DNA from: Saccharothrix australiensis
GTDB lineage: Bacteria > Actinomycetota > Actinomycetes > Mycobacteriales > Pseudonocardiaceae
DNA length: 64,000 nucleotides
Assembly: GCF_003634935.1 (NCBI RefSeq)
Contig: NZ_RBXO01000001.1
Coordinates: 7,589,501 to 7,653,500, forward strand
Direction of reading: 5' to 3'
A model generated the notes under the pieces. That model searched no databases and had not been told where the DNA came from. It saw only the letters and a list, made by a program, of their open reading frames with translations. The position numbers were made by a program, and so were the translations under genes. This document shows, piece after piece, positions 46,840 through 55,601 of this stretch (position 1 is its first letter; each line of letters opens with the position of its first letter).

Positions 46840-47009
46840 GGTCCTTGCCTTCCTAGAGCGCACGTGCCCCGGTGCATCCAGTGCGGGCTTACCGCCTGGC
46901 GGGGATTCGGAGACGACCTCGATGCGAGCCGAGTCGCCAGTAACACCGCGAAGCCTACGCCCCGCACGTCCTGCTACTTCACCCCGCCCACCCGCACCCA
47001 GCCGGGGGT

Positions 47010-47056
47010 CCGGGGGGCTTCGCCCCCCGGGCGGGGCCCGGGGGCTGCGCCCCCGG
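47010..47056. repeat. Two tandem GC hairpins
   Basis: CCGGGGGG-CTTCG-CCCCCCGG (47010-47030) and CCGGGGGC-TGC-GCCCCCGG (47038-47056) stand side by side between tRNA-Met and rpmG. They probably end the tRNA transcript; similar stable hairpins are dispersed in actinomycete genomes. Confidence 0.7.
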
Positions 47057-47112
47057 TGTGATGCGGAGCGAGCCGGCCCGCGCTCTCCGCGGGCACAGCT
47101 CACCCACTCGCG

Positions 47113-47185
47113 TAGCGGTGGCCGGACTTGAACCGGCGACACAGCGATTATGAGCCGCTTGCTCTACCAACTGAGCTACACCGCT
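47113..47185 (-). tRNA. tRNA-Met (anticodon CAT)
   Basis: 73-nt cloverleaf: acceptor AGCGGTG/CACCGCT with discriminator A, D-arm AGCTCAGTTGGTAGAGC, anticodon CAT, T-arm GGTTCAAGTCC. The A1-T72 pair, rather than the initiator-type mismatch, suggests elongator. CCA is not encoded. Confidence 0.96.
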
Positions 47186-47228
47186 TCACACAACACGGCC
47201 GCGATGCCTGTGCACCGCGGCCAAGTCG

Positions 47229-47304
47229 TGGAGCCCCTTTACGGAATCGAACCGTAGACCTTCTCCTTACCATGGAGACGCTCTGCCGACTGAGCTAAAG
47301 GGGC
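47229..47304 (-). tRNA. tRNA-Thr (anticodon GGT), CCA encoded
   Basis: Acceptor GCCCCTT/AAGGGGC, discriminator T, D-arm AGCTCAGTCGGCAGAGC, anticodon GGT in loop ATGGTAA, T-arm CGGTTCGATTCCG. The terminal CCA is encoded (complement of 47229-47231), unlike in its neighbour tRNA-Met. Confidence 0.96.
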
Positions 47305-47335
47305 TTGCTCTTGCGTTCCTTGCGGAGCGAGGGGA

Positions 47336-47365
47336 ACTCTACACAACCTCCCCGCAGGAGTGAAA
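47336..47365 (-). promoter_or_regulatory. Promoter of tRNA-Thr/tRNA-Met/rpmG
   Basis: On the minus strand, -35 TTTCAC (47360-47365) and -10 TAGAGT (47336-47341) have an 18-bp spacer. The boxes lie 31 nt before tRNA-Thr. Confidence 0.5.
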
Positions 47366-47378
47366 TCGGGGGGCCCGA

Positions 47379-49979
47379 TCAGTGCACCAAGGTGAGCACC
47401 GTCTCATCGCGGGCACCCCTGACCTGCACGGTCCGCGCGCGCAGCCAGGCGTCGAAGCGCTCCTCGGACAGCGGTCGGGAGATGAGGTAGCCCTGGGCCA
47501 CGTCGCAGCCCATCGACACCAGCTGGTCGCGCGCGGCGTCGTCCTCCACCCCCTCGGCCACCACGGTCAACCCCAGCGAGTGACCCAGCTCGACGATCGA
47601 GCGCACCACCGCCATGTCACCCAGGTCGGTGCCCATGCCCAGCACGAACGACTTGTCGATCTTCACCTCGTCCACCGGCAACTGCCGCAGGTAGGCCAAC
47701 GACGAATACCCCGTGCCGAAGTCGTCCACCGCCAGCACCACCCCCATCGCGTGCAACCGCCGCAACACCGGCAACGCCCGCTCCGGGTCCGCCATCACCC
47801 CCGACTCGGTCAACTCGAAGGTCAACAACTCCGGCGGCACCCCGTGCCGGCGCAACGCCGCCCCCACCCGGTCCGGGAACTCCTCGTCCGCCAACGTCCG
47901 CACCGACAGGTTCACCGCGATCGACATCCGCAACCCCCGGTCCACCCACCGGCGCACCCGCTCCAACGCCCTGTCCAACACGAAGTCGGTCAACACGTCC
48001 ACCAGCCCGGTCGCCTCCACCGCCGGCACGAACTCGTCGGGGTCCACCCGCCCGAACTCCGGGTGCCGCCACCGCACCAACGCCTCCGCCCCGATCACCT
48101 GACGGCTCGGCAACGCCACCTTCGGCTGGTAGTGCACCGACACCTGCCCCGACTCCAACGCCGACCGGAACTGCGTCACCAACTGGAACCGGCGCAGGAA
48201 GATCTGCCCCATCGACGGCGCGTACGCCCGCAGCGGATCACCCTCCGAGGTCGCCCGCACCGCCACATCCGCCCGCTGCAACAACGCGTCCGGGTCGGGG
48301 TCCTCCAGCTCGCAGTTCGCCGTGGACGCCCACCCGGCGACCGCACCCGCTTCGACGGTGAGCCGGTCGACGGGGTAGGGCACGGACAGGGCGGAGCGCA
48401 GGCGCTCGGCGATCTCCTGGATGCGCTCGGCCTGCCGGTCAAGCAGCAGCGCCGCGAACGCGCCACCCTCCAACCGGGCCAGCGGCACCTCGGGACCGAG
48501 TTCGTCGCGCAGGCGTCGACCGGCCGCCACCACCATCCGGTTGCCCCACGCCTGCCCCAGCGCGTCGGACACCGTCGACAGCACGTCGAGGTCGATCCGC
48601 ACGACCACGGCCGTGGTCGCCTCGCGCATCGGCTCGCTGGCCGCCTCCCGGAAGCCCGGCCGGTTCAGCAGGCCCGTCAGCGGGTCGTGGTAGGCGTCGT
48701 GGCGGAGCCGGGCGAGCAGCCGCCGGTTGTCCACGGCGGTGGACAGGTGGCTGGCGAGCGTGCGCAGCAGCTGGAGGTCGGCCTTGCCGAAACCGCGCCA
48801 CCGGCTGAGCCGGTCGTGCACCTCGACCGCGCCGAGCAGCTGCGTCGCGCCGCGCAACGGCACCACCAGCGCCTCCTGCGCGCCGCGGCGGGCCAGCGCG
48901 TCGGACACGTCGTCACCGGCGTCGACGACGCGGAAGTACCGCACCTGCGAGCCGGGCAGCTGGAGCATGGCGTCCTCGCGCAGCTGGCGAGGGTCGTCAC
49001 GGCGCATCCGGGGCGGCAACGGCTCACCCGCCACCAGCGTGCGCATCGGGGCCTGCGGGTCGGTGCGCAGGCGCAACACGACGCGGTTGGCGTTGAGCTG
49101 CTCGCGGATGCGCTCGGCGATCAGCTGCCACTCGTCCTCCTCGGCCTGCCCGTCGTCGAACTCCGGCGACGCGCCGCGCGGTCCGGTGGCGTGCCGCCCG
49201 GACCGGGCGACGCGCAGCGACACCTCGCTCAGCGCCTCCAGGTCGCGCTGTTCCCGCAGCAGGCCGGAGTACGCGAGGTAGATGGCGGTGATGCCGGCGA
49301 ACACCAGGGCGATCAGCAGGCCGCCCCACGGCGCCTTGGAGGCGATCTCGTAGCCCGCCAGGCCGGCCGCCGTGTTCAGCAGCGCCACGACGAGCGTCTG
49401 GAGCACCAGCCGCAGCCCGGACGCGACCCTCATGCCCTTGCCCATCACCCGCAGCGCGGTCAGGCCGAGGACGCTGGCCAGCAGCGGGACGGAGATCGTG
49501 CCGACGAACGCGCCCGCCCAGAACGGCCCGTTCTCGCCGACGAACCCGGTCACGAGGTGGGCCACCGCGAAGGCGAGGGATATCTCCATGAACATCAGGC
49601 CCGCGTTGTAGACGGCGCGGTCCAAAACCCGCCTGCCCAGCAGCGTGCCGACGCCCGCGACCACGTGCGCGGCGAGCACGATCTCGAACGGCGCGAGCAG
49701 CAGGCCGAGCACGAGCGGGATCTCGGTGAACGAGATGGTCCACGCCACGCCGCTGCGCACGTCCACGTTCACGGCGAGCTGCTCGGCGAGCAGGAACCCG
49801 ACCACGAGCAGCGGGCCGGCCCACAGCAGGTTGTCGTCGTCCCGTTCGGGCAGCCAGGAGCCGACGGCGACGGCGGACAGGGCGCCCGCCACGAGGAGCA
49901 GGCCCGCGAACACGCTGAACGCGCGATTCGTGGACCGGGTCGGCGCGCTCGGCGCCGCGACCGACGCGTGGTCGGACAT
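47379..49979 (-). CDS. Membrane GGDEF-EAL protein, probable c-di-GMP phosphodiesterase
   Basis: 866-aa sensor. Residues 1-260 hold about eight hydrophobic segments, then a GAF-like region (about 300-440), a GGDEF domain (about 455-590) and an EAL domain (about 615-855). The GGDEF signature is degenerate (LEGGAF), so cyclase activity is doubtful. EAL residues are intact: IGAEALVRW, AVNLSV, FELTESG, AVDDFGTGYSS, DEVKIDKSFV and VAEGVED. The ATG at 49979 follows GAGGAGG. The EAL part uses many GTG/TTG/GGG codons, unlike the N-terminal part. It faces the tRNA-Thr operon promoter. Confidence 0.9.
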   Translation of the reverse strand: MSDHASVAAPSAPTRSTNRAFSVFAGLLLVAGALSAVAVGSWLPERDDDNLLWAGPLLVVGFLLAEQLAVNVDVRSGVAWTISFTEIPLVLGLLLAPFEIVLAAHVVAGVGTLLGRRVLDRAVYNAGLMFMEISLAFAVAHLVTGFVGENGPFWAGAFVGTISVPLLASVLGLTALRVMGKGMRVASGLRLVLQTLVVALLNTAAGLAGYEIASKAPWGGLLIALVFAGITAIYLAYSGLLREQRDLEALSEVSLRVARSGRHATGPRGASPEFDDGQAEEDEWQLIAERIREQLNANRVVLRLRTDPQAPMRTLVAGEPLPPRMRRDDPRQLREDAMLQLPGSQVRYFRVVDAGDDVSDALARRGAQEALVVPLRGATQLLGAVEVHDRLSRWRGFGKADLQLLRTLASHLSTAVDNRRLLARLRHDAYHDPLTGLLNRPGFREAASEPMREATTAVVVRIDLDVLSTVSDALGQAWGNRMVVAAGRRLRDELGPEVPLARLEGGAFAALLLDRQAERIQEIAERLRSALSVPYPVDRLTVEAGAVAGWASTANCELEDPDPDALLQRADVAVRATSEGDPLRAYAPSMGQIFLRRFQLVTQFRSALESGQVSVHYQPKVALPSRQVIGAEALVRWRHPEFGRVDPDEFVPAVEATGLVDVLTDFVLDRALERVRRWVDRGLRMSIAVNLSVRTLADEEFPDRVGAALRRHGVPPELLTFELTESGVMADPERALPVLRRLHAMGVVLAVDDFGTGYSSLAYLRQLPVDEVKIDKSFVLGMGTDLGDMAVVRSIVELGHSLGLTVVAEGVEDDAARDQLVSMGCDVAQGYLISRPLSEERFDAWLRARTVQVRGARDETVLTLVH

Positions 49980-50963
49980 CCAGCCTCCTCGTCGGCCGTC
50001 GTCGCGGTCGGCCGGGTCGCGGCCTTCGAGCTCGTGACGTGACTGAGGGGCCCCGAACACCAACCGAGACCCCTCCAGGGGTGTCAATGTACCCCGGTTG
50101 GGCGACGAAATGGCAGGTCGTTGAGCCGATTACCACGAGAAGTAACGGAACGGCTCACACGTTCAGCTCCCCTTGCCGACACCACCACGCCCCGACCCGC
50201 GAGCCACTCCCCGGGGCCGCCGACCCCTGCCCGAACCCGTCCACCGGGCCGTGGCTTCACACGGCGAACAGCCCGGCCCGGCACGTCGGGCGGTGTGGCG
50301 CGCGGTCGGGGGCCGGGTCCCCCGCTTGGAGGCCCGGTACGGTGCCGCCGGCACGGCGATGTGATCTCAATCGGTGACACCAGGCGAACCCAAGAAGTTC
50401 ACCCGCCCTTCACCGACGCCGGGAGCGGCCACCCAAACACGAGCGGGTGAATCAGGGTGCGGACATGTACGAAACCCACGCCACCCCCACTCGGTAAAAA
50501 AGGAAGCCGCGCGAACCACCCCCACCCCGTCCCCACGACCCGTCAACCCCCGCCCAACAACCCTGAACCCCGGCGATGAGCCAGCCGCCATCGGCGAGCC
50601 ACCCGCCAGCAACGAACCATCCGCCAGGGATGAGCCGCCCCCGGTGATGAGCCAGCGCGGTGGTGCCGACCCGCCGGTTGCCCACCGACGCCCGATCGTC
50701 GCCCCACCGACCCCGCACCCCACCGACCCCGCACCCAACCGTGACCCCGACCCGCCGACGCCCGCGCCCGGTCGATGCCCCGCCGACGCCGCGCCCGATC
50801 GCCCCACCGGTAGGGCCCGATCGGCGGGGCCCGATCGGCAGCGGCCGTCCCATCACGTGGGCAGCTCGCGACTCTCGGCCACGCAGCTCGCGGTGCTGGA
50901 TCGCCGCTGTCGCGGGCTGGGGCACCACCCGGTTCTTGCGTGCCGGGGCCAACCGGCCCGTTC
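49980..50963. other. Low-complexity intergenic region
   Basis: About 980 bases without a convincing gene. From about 50450 the plus strand becomes extremely C-rich with short tandem repeats: five degenerate 18-bp units at 50575-50646, two exact 16-bp copies of CCCCACCGACCCCGCA at 50702-50733, and GGGCCCGATCGGC twice near 50814-50840. Frames are open on both strands but have no conserved content or ribosome sites. A proline-rich peptide-coding relic is possible. Confidence 0.5.
50575..50646. repeat. Degenerate 18-bp tandem repeat
   Basis: Four consecutive 18-bp units of the form GATGAGCCAGCCGCCATC start at 50575, 50593, 50611 and 50629. In one plus-strand frame they read as x-E-P-x-A-x hexapeptides. 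No surrounding gene is supported. Confidence 0.7.
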
Positions 50964-51488
50964 TCAGGCGATCACCAGATCCCTGCCCACGTCGAGGTCG
51001 CGACGCAGCCCGTCGCGGATCACGTCCAGGCACGCGCGGGCCCGTGCGGCGGCCTGGTGCTGCGCCGCGCCGCTGCCCACCGCCTCCCGCAGCACGAGCC
51101 ACGCCGAGGCGTCGTCCTCGCGCACGGCGGTGAGCAGCTCGCGCGGTTCGGGGTAGGGGTGCTGGGCGATGCGCTCGGTGTGGGCGCGCAGGTCGCGTGC
51201 CGTGTCGCGGTCGACGAGGCCCGTGCGGACGATCCGGTCGAGTTTGGCGGGCAGGTCGACGGAGACGAGTTCGGTGCTCGACAGCGGGCCGAAGTCGAGC
51301 ACCGTGTTGAGCCCGTACTCCAGGTCGTCGGTGGCGTGCAGCAGGTCCCGCAGGCGGCCCCGCTCGGCGGCGTCGCCTGCCCGCCGGGTCGTCCGCCGCA
51401 GCCACCCGGAGCGCCGGGTGACCGCGCCGAGGACGACGCCGACGAGGAGGGCGGCACCGACGGCCAGGACGAACCAGGTTTCGCTCAT
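50964..51488 (-). CDS. Single-pass membrane protein of unknown function
   Basis: A 174-aa protein. Residues 5-23 form a membrane helix (WFVLAVGAALLVGVVLGAV); the remainder is cytoplasmic, charged and helical (LRDLLHATDDLEYGLNTVLD, DRDTARDLRAHTERIAQHP). No enzyme motif is seen. ATG at 51488 is chosen because the membrane segment begins just after it; no clear Shine-Dalgarno is visible and the open frame extends upstream. Codon positions are strongly GC-biased as in real genes of this window. Confidence 0.6.
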   Translation of the reverse strand: MSETWFVLAVGAALLVGVVLGAVTRRSGWLRRTTRRAGDAAERGRLRDLLHATDDLEYGLNTVLDFGPLSSTELVSVDLPAKLDRIVRTGLVDRDTARDLRAHTERIAQHPYPEPRELLTAVREDDASAWLVLREAVGSGAAQHQAAARARACLDVIRDGLRRDLDVGRDLVIA

Positions 51489-51757
51489 GGGTTCGAGTCT
51501 CGACGCCGCCCGGCCGCGCCGCGGCCACCGCACGGCGGCAGGGCCGTTCCCAGCGCCGAGAGGTCGGCCGGACTTCGGCTGGGCTGAACAGCCCAGCCTG
51601 TCGGCGTGGCGACGTGACCCGAACGGTCGCGGCCACCAAGGTGGGTGAACCGGCCGTCGCCGACGTTTACCACCCGTTCGGCGGGTACTCAACCGGCAGG
51701 TCGCGACCTCCTTAGTGATGAGGGGCCGAACGGAAAGGACGAGGCGAGGGGGTCGCC

Positions 51758-52000
51758 ATGACGATTGCGATGGAACTATCCGGCCGGGCGAAGGCCATGC
51801 TGCGGGCGGTGGCCGCGGGCAGGGCGCAGCTGTCCGGCGGTCGGGAACCGGACCTGTACGTGGACGGCCTGCCGTGCTGCGATCAGATGGTGACCCACGA
51901 CCTGGTCCACGCCGGCCTCCTGCGCGCCCGGCGCGCGGTGGGGCTGGACGAGCGGTCGGACGCGGAGCTGACCGACGAGGGCAGAGCCGCGATCGCATAA
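51758..52000 (+). CDS. Small unrecognised protein
   Basis: An 80-aa protein, MTIAMELSGRAKAMLRAVAA at the start, with a likely small winged-helix or HTH-like fold (DQMVTHDLVHAGLLRARR) and a C-terminal LTDEGRAAIA segment typical of winged-helix wings. A purine-rich GAGGGGG precedes ATG 51758. An alternative start is ATG 51770. It lies next to the decayed integrase, so it may be a leftover of the same element. Function unknown. Confidence 0.6.
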   Translation: MTIAMELSGRAKAMLRAVAAGRAQLSGGREPDLYVDGLPCCDQMVTHDLVHAGLLRARRAVGLDERSDAELTDEGRAAIA

Positions 52001-52245
52001 TCCTCGAACATACGTTCGAGATGGGTTATGCTGCACACGGGGCCGGCACGCAAGCGAGAGGAAGCGCTTGCGCGCCGGCCCCACCTCTTGCCGGGACCAT
52101 GACCCGGATCAACTCCCGGTCGCACCGCCCTGCGGCGGATACCGGCGACGCCGTCCGGCACACCGAGCGTCCGACGGCGCGGCGGAAGGCGCACCCAGCC
52201 GCTGGCCTCGGTCAGCAGTCCACCAACCACCCGTCCGCGCCACTG

Positions 52246-52485
52246 CCGACACCGTCACCGGTCGCCAGGCGTCCGCATGACTTGTGTCACGCCTGCGTGT
52301 TGACGTGGCTCAACGCGGGTGTGGAGGCGACGCGCGTAGCCGAGTGGGCCAGGCACAGCGTGGCCGTTCTCCTGCGGGTCTACGCGAAGTGCCTGGACGG
52401 TGGCGAGCAAACCGCCCGTCAGAGCGTCCAGGACGCTCCAGGGGGCCGCAGAACTCGGACGCGCCCTGGACGTGAACGCCCGTAG
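52246..52485 (+). pseudogene. Tyrosine recombinase (integrase) C-terminal remnant
   Basis: Only the last 60-80 residues of a phage/AICE-type integrase remain. The box normally reading HDLRH is HDLCH here, so the catalytic Arg is lost. The next box is WARHS instead of WAGHS, and the nucleophile region RVYAKC is still present. There is no start codon or N-terminal domain. Its position 90 nt from tRNA-Tyr, on the opposite strand, fits an element once integrated at that tRNA gene. Confidence 0.75.
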
Positions 52486-52521
52486 CCGGCCGTTCTGAGC
52501 CGAACACGACCGGACAGCACG

Positions 52522-52563
52522 AGAAAAGCCCCTGTGACCGGCTCTCGCTGGTCACAGGGGCTT
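52522..52563 (-). terminator. Terminator of tRNA-Tyr
   Basis: Perfect 14-bp stem AAGCCCCTGTGACC (52526-52539 with 52550-52563), 10-nt loop, followed on the minus strand by a T run. It lies directly after tRNA-Tyr. Confidence 0.85.
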
Positions 52564-52574
52564 CCGTCCTGCTG

Positions 52575-52655
52575 TGGCGGGTAGAGGATTCGAACCTCTG
52601 TAGCTTTCGCGACGGATTTACAGTCCGCTCCCATTGGCCGCTCGGGCAACCCGCC
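52575..52655 (-). tRNA. tRNA-Tyr (anticodon GTA)
   Basis: 81-nt class II tRNA with acceptor GGCGGGT/ACCCGCC, discriminator A, anticodon GTA in CTGTAAA and a long variable arm (GTCGCGAAAGCTAC region). T-arm AGGTTCGAATCCT. CCA is not encoded. It probably served as the attachment site of the lost element whose integrase remnant lies at 52246-52485. Confidence 0.96.
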
Positions 52656-52685
52656 CCGCTCCCGGCACTGCCGGGTGCGGAGGAG

Positions 52686-52716
52686 AGAATACATAGGCCC
52701 GCACGGCCCCCTGCAA
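52686..52716 (-). promoter_or_regulatory. Promoter of tRNA-Tyr
   Basis: On the minus strand, -35 TTGCAG (52711-52716) and -10 TATTCT (52686-52691), preceded by TATG, lie 30 nt before the tRNA. The spacer is 19 bp. Confidence 0.5.
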
Positions 52717-52778
52717 CCGGGATACCCCGGTAGGCTTCCGGGCGGTTCCAGACACACCGACGCGGAGGTACCGGGCAC

Positions 52779-53270
52779 GTGGCAGACCCGTCGTTCGACG
52801 TGGTGAGCAAGGTCGACCGGCAGGAGGTCGACAACGCGCTCAACCAGGCAGCCAAGGAGCTGAGCACCCGGTTCGACTTCCGGGGCACCAACACCACGGT
52901 GGCCTGGGCGGGCGAGGAGGCGATCTCCTTCCAGTCCGAGACGGAGGAGCGCTGCAACGCCGCGATCGAGGTGTTCCGGGAGAAGCTGGTCAAGCGCGGC
53001 ATCTCGATGAAGGCGTTCGAGATCGGCGAGCCGGCGGCGTCCGGCAAGGTCTACAAGGTCACCGGGAACGTGGTGCAGGGCATCTCGTCCGAGAAGGCCA
53101 AGGAGATCGCCAAGAAGGTCCGCGACGAGGGCCCCAAGGGCGTGCAGGCGCAGATCCAGGGCGACCAGCTGCGCATCTCGGGCAAGAAGAAGGACCACCT
53201 GCAGGACGTGATCACCCTGCTGAAGAACACCGACTTCGGGATCGCCCTCCAGTTCACCAACTACCGATGA
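52779..53270 (+). CDS. yajQ: YajQ family nucleotide-binding protein
   Basis: 163-aa DUF520 protein. Conserved features are the N-terminal SFDVVSKVDRQEVDNALNQA, TRFDFRGTNT, KKVRDEGPKGVQAQIQGDQL and the C-terminal TDFGIALQFTNYR. Members bind nucleotides, in some bacteria c-di-GMP; the c-di-GMP enzyme at 47379-49979 is nearby but not adjacent. The GTG at 52779 follows GGAGG at 10 nt. The stop overlaps the rmlA start by ATGA, so the two are translationally coupled. Confidence 0.95.
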   Translation: MADPSFDVVSKVDRQEVDNALNQAAKELSTRFDFRGTNTTVAWAGEEAISFQSETEERCNAAIEVFREKLVKRGISMKAFEIGEPAASGKVYKVTGNVVQGISSEKAKEIAKKVRDEGPKGVQAQIQGDQLRISGKKKDHLQDVITLLKNTDFGIALQFTNYR

Positions 53271-54139
53271 AGGGCATCATCCTGGCGGGCGGCAGCGGTA
53301 CGCGGCTGCACCCGATCACGCAGGCCGTGTCGAAGCAGTTACTCCCGGTGTTCGACAAGCCGATGATCTACTACCCGCTGTCGGTGCTGATGCTGGCGGG
53401 CATCCGTGAGGTCCTGGTCATCTCGACGCCGACCGACCTGCCGCTGTTCCGCCGCCTCCTCGGCGACGGCACGCAGTTCGGGCTCCACATCGAGTACGCG
53501 GAGCAGCCCCAGCCGAACGGGCTCGCGGAGGCGTTCGTCATCGGCGCGGACTTCGTCGGCGACGACGACGTGTCGCTCGTCCTGGGCGACAACATCTTCT
53601 ACGGCCAGGGCTTCTCCCGGCTCCTCCAGCACCACGTGGCGACGCTGGACGGCTGCGTGCTGTTCGGCTACCCGGTGCGCGACCCCGAGCGCTACGGCGT
53701 GGGCGAGGTCGACGCGGAGGGGAAGCTGCTCTCCATCGAGGAGAAGCCCGCGCGCCCCAAGTCGAACAAGGCGATCACCGGCCTGTACTTCTACGACAAC
53801 GAGGTCGTGGAGATCGCGCGCGGCCTGAAGCCGTCGGCGCGGGGCGAGCTGGAGATCACCGACGTGAACCTGGCCTACCTGCGCCGGGGCCGGGCGCACC
53901 TGGTGGACCTGGGTCGCGGCTTCGCCTGGCTGGACACCGGGACGCACGACTCGCTGCTGGAGGCGGGGCAGTTCGTGCAGGTGCTGGAGCACCGGCAGGG
54001 CGTGCGCATCGCGTGCCCGGAGGAGATCGCGCTGCGGATGGGCTTCATCACCGCGGACGAGTGCTACGCGCTGGGCGAGAAGCTGGCGAAGTCGGGGTAC
54101 GGGCAGTACCTGATGACCGTGGCGCGCGAGAGCCGCTAG
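53267..54139 (+). CDS. rmlA: Glucose-1-phosphate thymidylyltransferase
   Basis: Makes dTDP-glucose, the first step to dTDP-rhamnose and other deoxysugars. The 290-aa protein has the nucleotide-binding GGSGTRLHPIT, KQLLPVFDKPMIYYPLS, LGDNIFYGQG and VDLGRGFAWLDTGTHDSLLE signatures of RmlA/RfbA. It begins at ATG 53267 in an ATGA overlap with yajQ. No other rml genes are adjacent. It could also serve antibiotic sugar synthesis, but a housekeeping cell-wall role is more likely. Confidence 0.95.
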   Translation: MKGIILAGGSGTRLHPITQAVSKQLLPVFDKPMIYYPLSVLMLAGIREVLVISTPTDLPLFRRLLGDGTQFGLHIEYAEQPQPNGLAEAFVIGADFVGDDDVSLVLGDNIFYGQGFSRLLQHHVATLDGCVLFGYPVRDPERYGVGEVDAEGKLLSIEEKPARPKSNKAITGLYFYDNEVVEIARGLKPSARGELEITDVNLAYLRRGRAHLVDLGRGFAWLDTGTHDSLLEAGQFVQVLEHRQGVRIACPEEIALRMGFITADECYALGEKLAKSGYGQYLMTVARESR

Positions 54140-54244
54140 GTCCGCGAGGCCGGCCGCGCGCCAACCGCCCGGTCACCCGCCCGCCCGGAGCCGCTCGGGC
54201 TCCCCACGAGCGCGCAGCGAGCAGCGAGCAGCGAGAGGGCGGGC

Positions 54245-55105
54245 TCAGGCGCGGCGGGCCAGTTCCTCCAGGCGGCGCACGCGGTCCGCGATCGGCGGGT
54301 GCGTGGAGAACAGGCGGGCCAGGTGCTCGCCCGGCCGGAACGGCGACGCGATCATCAGGTGCGCCTGGGACACCACCGCCGGTTCGGGCGCGAGCGGCGC
54401 GGCGCGGGTGCCGAGGTCCAGCTTGCGCAGGGCGGACGCCAGCGCCAGCGGGTCGCCGGTCAGCTCCGCGCCCGACGCGTCCGCCTGGTACTCCCGCGAC
54501 CGGCTGACGGCCATCTGCACGATCGCGGCGGCGACGGGCCCGAGCACCGCGATGAGCAGGACCGCGAACGGGTTCGGGCGGTCCTCCTCGTCGTCGCCGA
54601 AGACGCTCGCGAACACCGCCAGGTTGGCCAGCGCGCTCACGGCGCTCGCCAGCGCGCCCGCGACGCACGAGATGAGGATGTCGCGGTTGTACACGTGGGA
54701 CAGTTCGTGCCCGAGCACGGCCCGCAGCTCGCGCTCGTCCAGCAGCTCCAGGATGCCGGTGGTGCAGCACACGGCCGCGTTGCGCGGGTTGCGGCCCGTC
54801 GCGAACGCGTTCGGCGCGGCGGTCGGGCTCACGTACAGCCTGGGCATGGGCTGCCGCGCCGCCATCGCCAGCTCGCGGACGATGCGGTACAGGGCGGGCT
54901 GCTCGACCTCGGACACGGGTCGCGCCCGCATCGCGCGCAGCGCCAGCTTGTCGGAGTTGAAGAACGCGTAGGCGTTCACGCCCAGCGCCAGGAGCAGGCC
55001 GACGACCAGGGCGGTCCGTCCGAACAGCGAGCTGATCGCGACGATCAGCGCGCCCATGACGCCCAGCAGCAACGCGGTCTTCACCCCGTTGTAGTGCTTG
55101 TGCAC
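54245..55105 (-). CDS. htpX: HtpX membrane metalloprotease
   Basis: 286-aa M48 zinc protease for membrane protein quality control. Two N-terminal helices (residues 9-48), zinc motif HELSHV, two further helices and the third zinc ligand in SREYQADA are visible. ATAAPNAFATGRNP-type sequence (here PTAAPNAFATGRNP) is also typical. The start is GTG at 55105 with GGAGGCGAAG upstream. It lies only 19 nt after nuoI, so it may be cotranscribed with the nuoBCI run, an unusual arrangement. Confidence 0.93.
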   Translation of the reverse strand: MHKHYNGVKTALLLGVMGALIVAISSLFGRTALVVGLLLALGVNAYAFFNSDKLALRAMRARPVSEVEQPALYRIVRELAMAARQPMPRLYVSPTAAPNAFATGRNPRNAAVCCTTGILELLDERELRAVLGHELSHVYNRDILISCVAGALASAVSALANLAVFASVFGDDEEDRPNPFAVLLIAVLGPVAAAIVQMAVSRSREYQADASGAELTGDPLALASALRKLDLGTRAAPLAPEPAVVSQAHLMIASPFRPGEHLARLFSTHPPIADRVRRLEELARRA

Positions 55106-55124
55106 GTCGCTTCGCCTCCGGGTT

Positions 55125-55601
55125 CTACGTCCTCTCCCTCAACGCTCCGGGACGGCGCGCGGTTCCGGAACCCCCTCGTGCCGGGCGCTGGGCGGCCGTC
55201 TCCGGCGCGGGTTCGGCGGCCGGGTCGAGCGGGGGCGGCGGCGGCACGTGCGCGACCCAGGCGCCCAGCACGTCCCGCTCGTGGACCAGTTCGGCGACCG
55301 CGCCGGAGCCGTCCGCGCCGCCCGTGCCGGGGTAGGAGAAGTCGGGCGCCCAGTGCAGCGCGTCGAACGGGCACGCCTCCACGCAGATGCCGCAGTACAG
55401 GCACTGCCCGTAGTCGATGGCGAACCGGTCGAGCACGTTGCGCGCGCGTGGCCGGGCGGAGCCGGGCTGCTGCTCGACCTCGGTGTGCGAGTCGATGTGG
55501 ATGCACCAGTCGGGGCACTCGCGGGCGCAGATCATGCAGACCGTGCAGTTCGCCTCCAGCAGCGCGATCACACCCCTGGTCCGCGGTGGCAGGTCAGGCA
55601 C
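55125..55601 (-). CDS. nuoI: NuoI-like 8Fe ferredoxin subunit
   Basis: 158-aa complex I-type subunit with two complete [4Fe-4S] motifs, CTVCMICARECP and CLYCGICVEACP, matching clusters N6a and N6b. The core is followed by a Pro/Ala-rich C-terminal tail of about 40 residues. The GTG at 55601 overlaps the nuoC stop by 8 nt. It would pass electrons between NuoB-type N2 and an upstream partner, but no NuoD, NuoG or NuoF is encoded beside it. A role in a reduced complex is inferred. Confidence 0.85.
   Translation of the reverse strand: MPDLPPRTRGVIALLEANCTVCMICARECPDWCIHIDSHTEVEQQPGSARPRARNVLDRFAIDYGQCLYCGICVEACPFDALHWAPDFSYPGTGGADGSGAVAELVHERDVLGAWVAHVPPPPPLDPAAEPAPETAAQRPARGGSGTARRPGALRERT

Noticed and set aside
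50452..51639. Minus-strand open frame of 395 codons across the low-complexity region
   Set aside because: It overlaps the better supported membrane-protein gene at 50964-51488 in another frame and consists of low-complexity Gly/Arg sequence.
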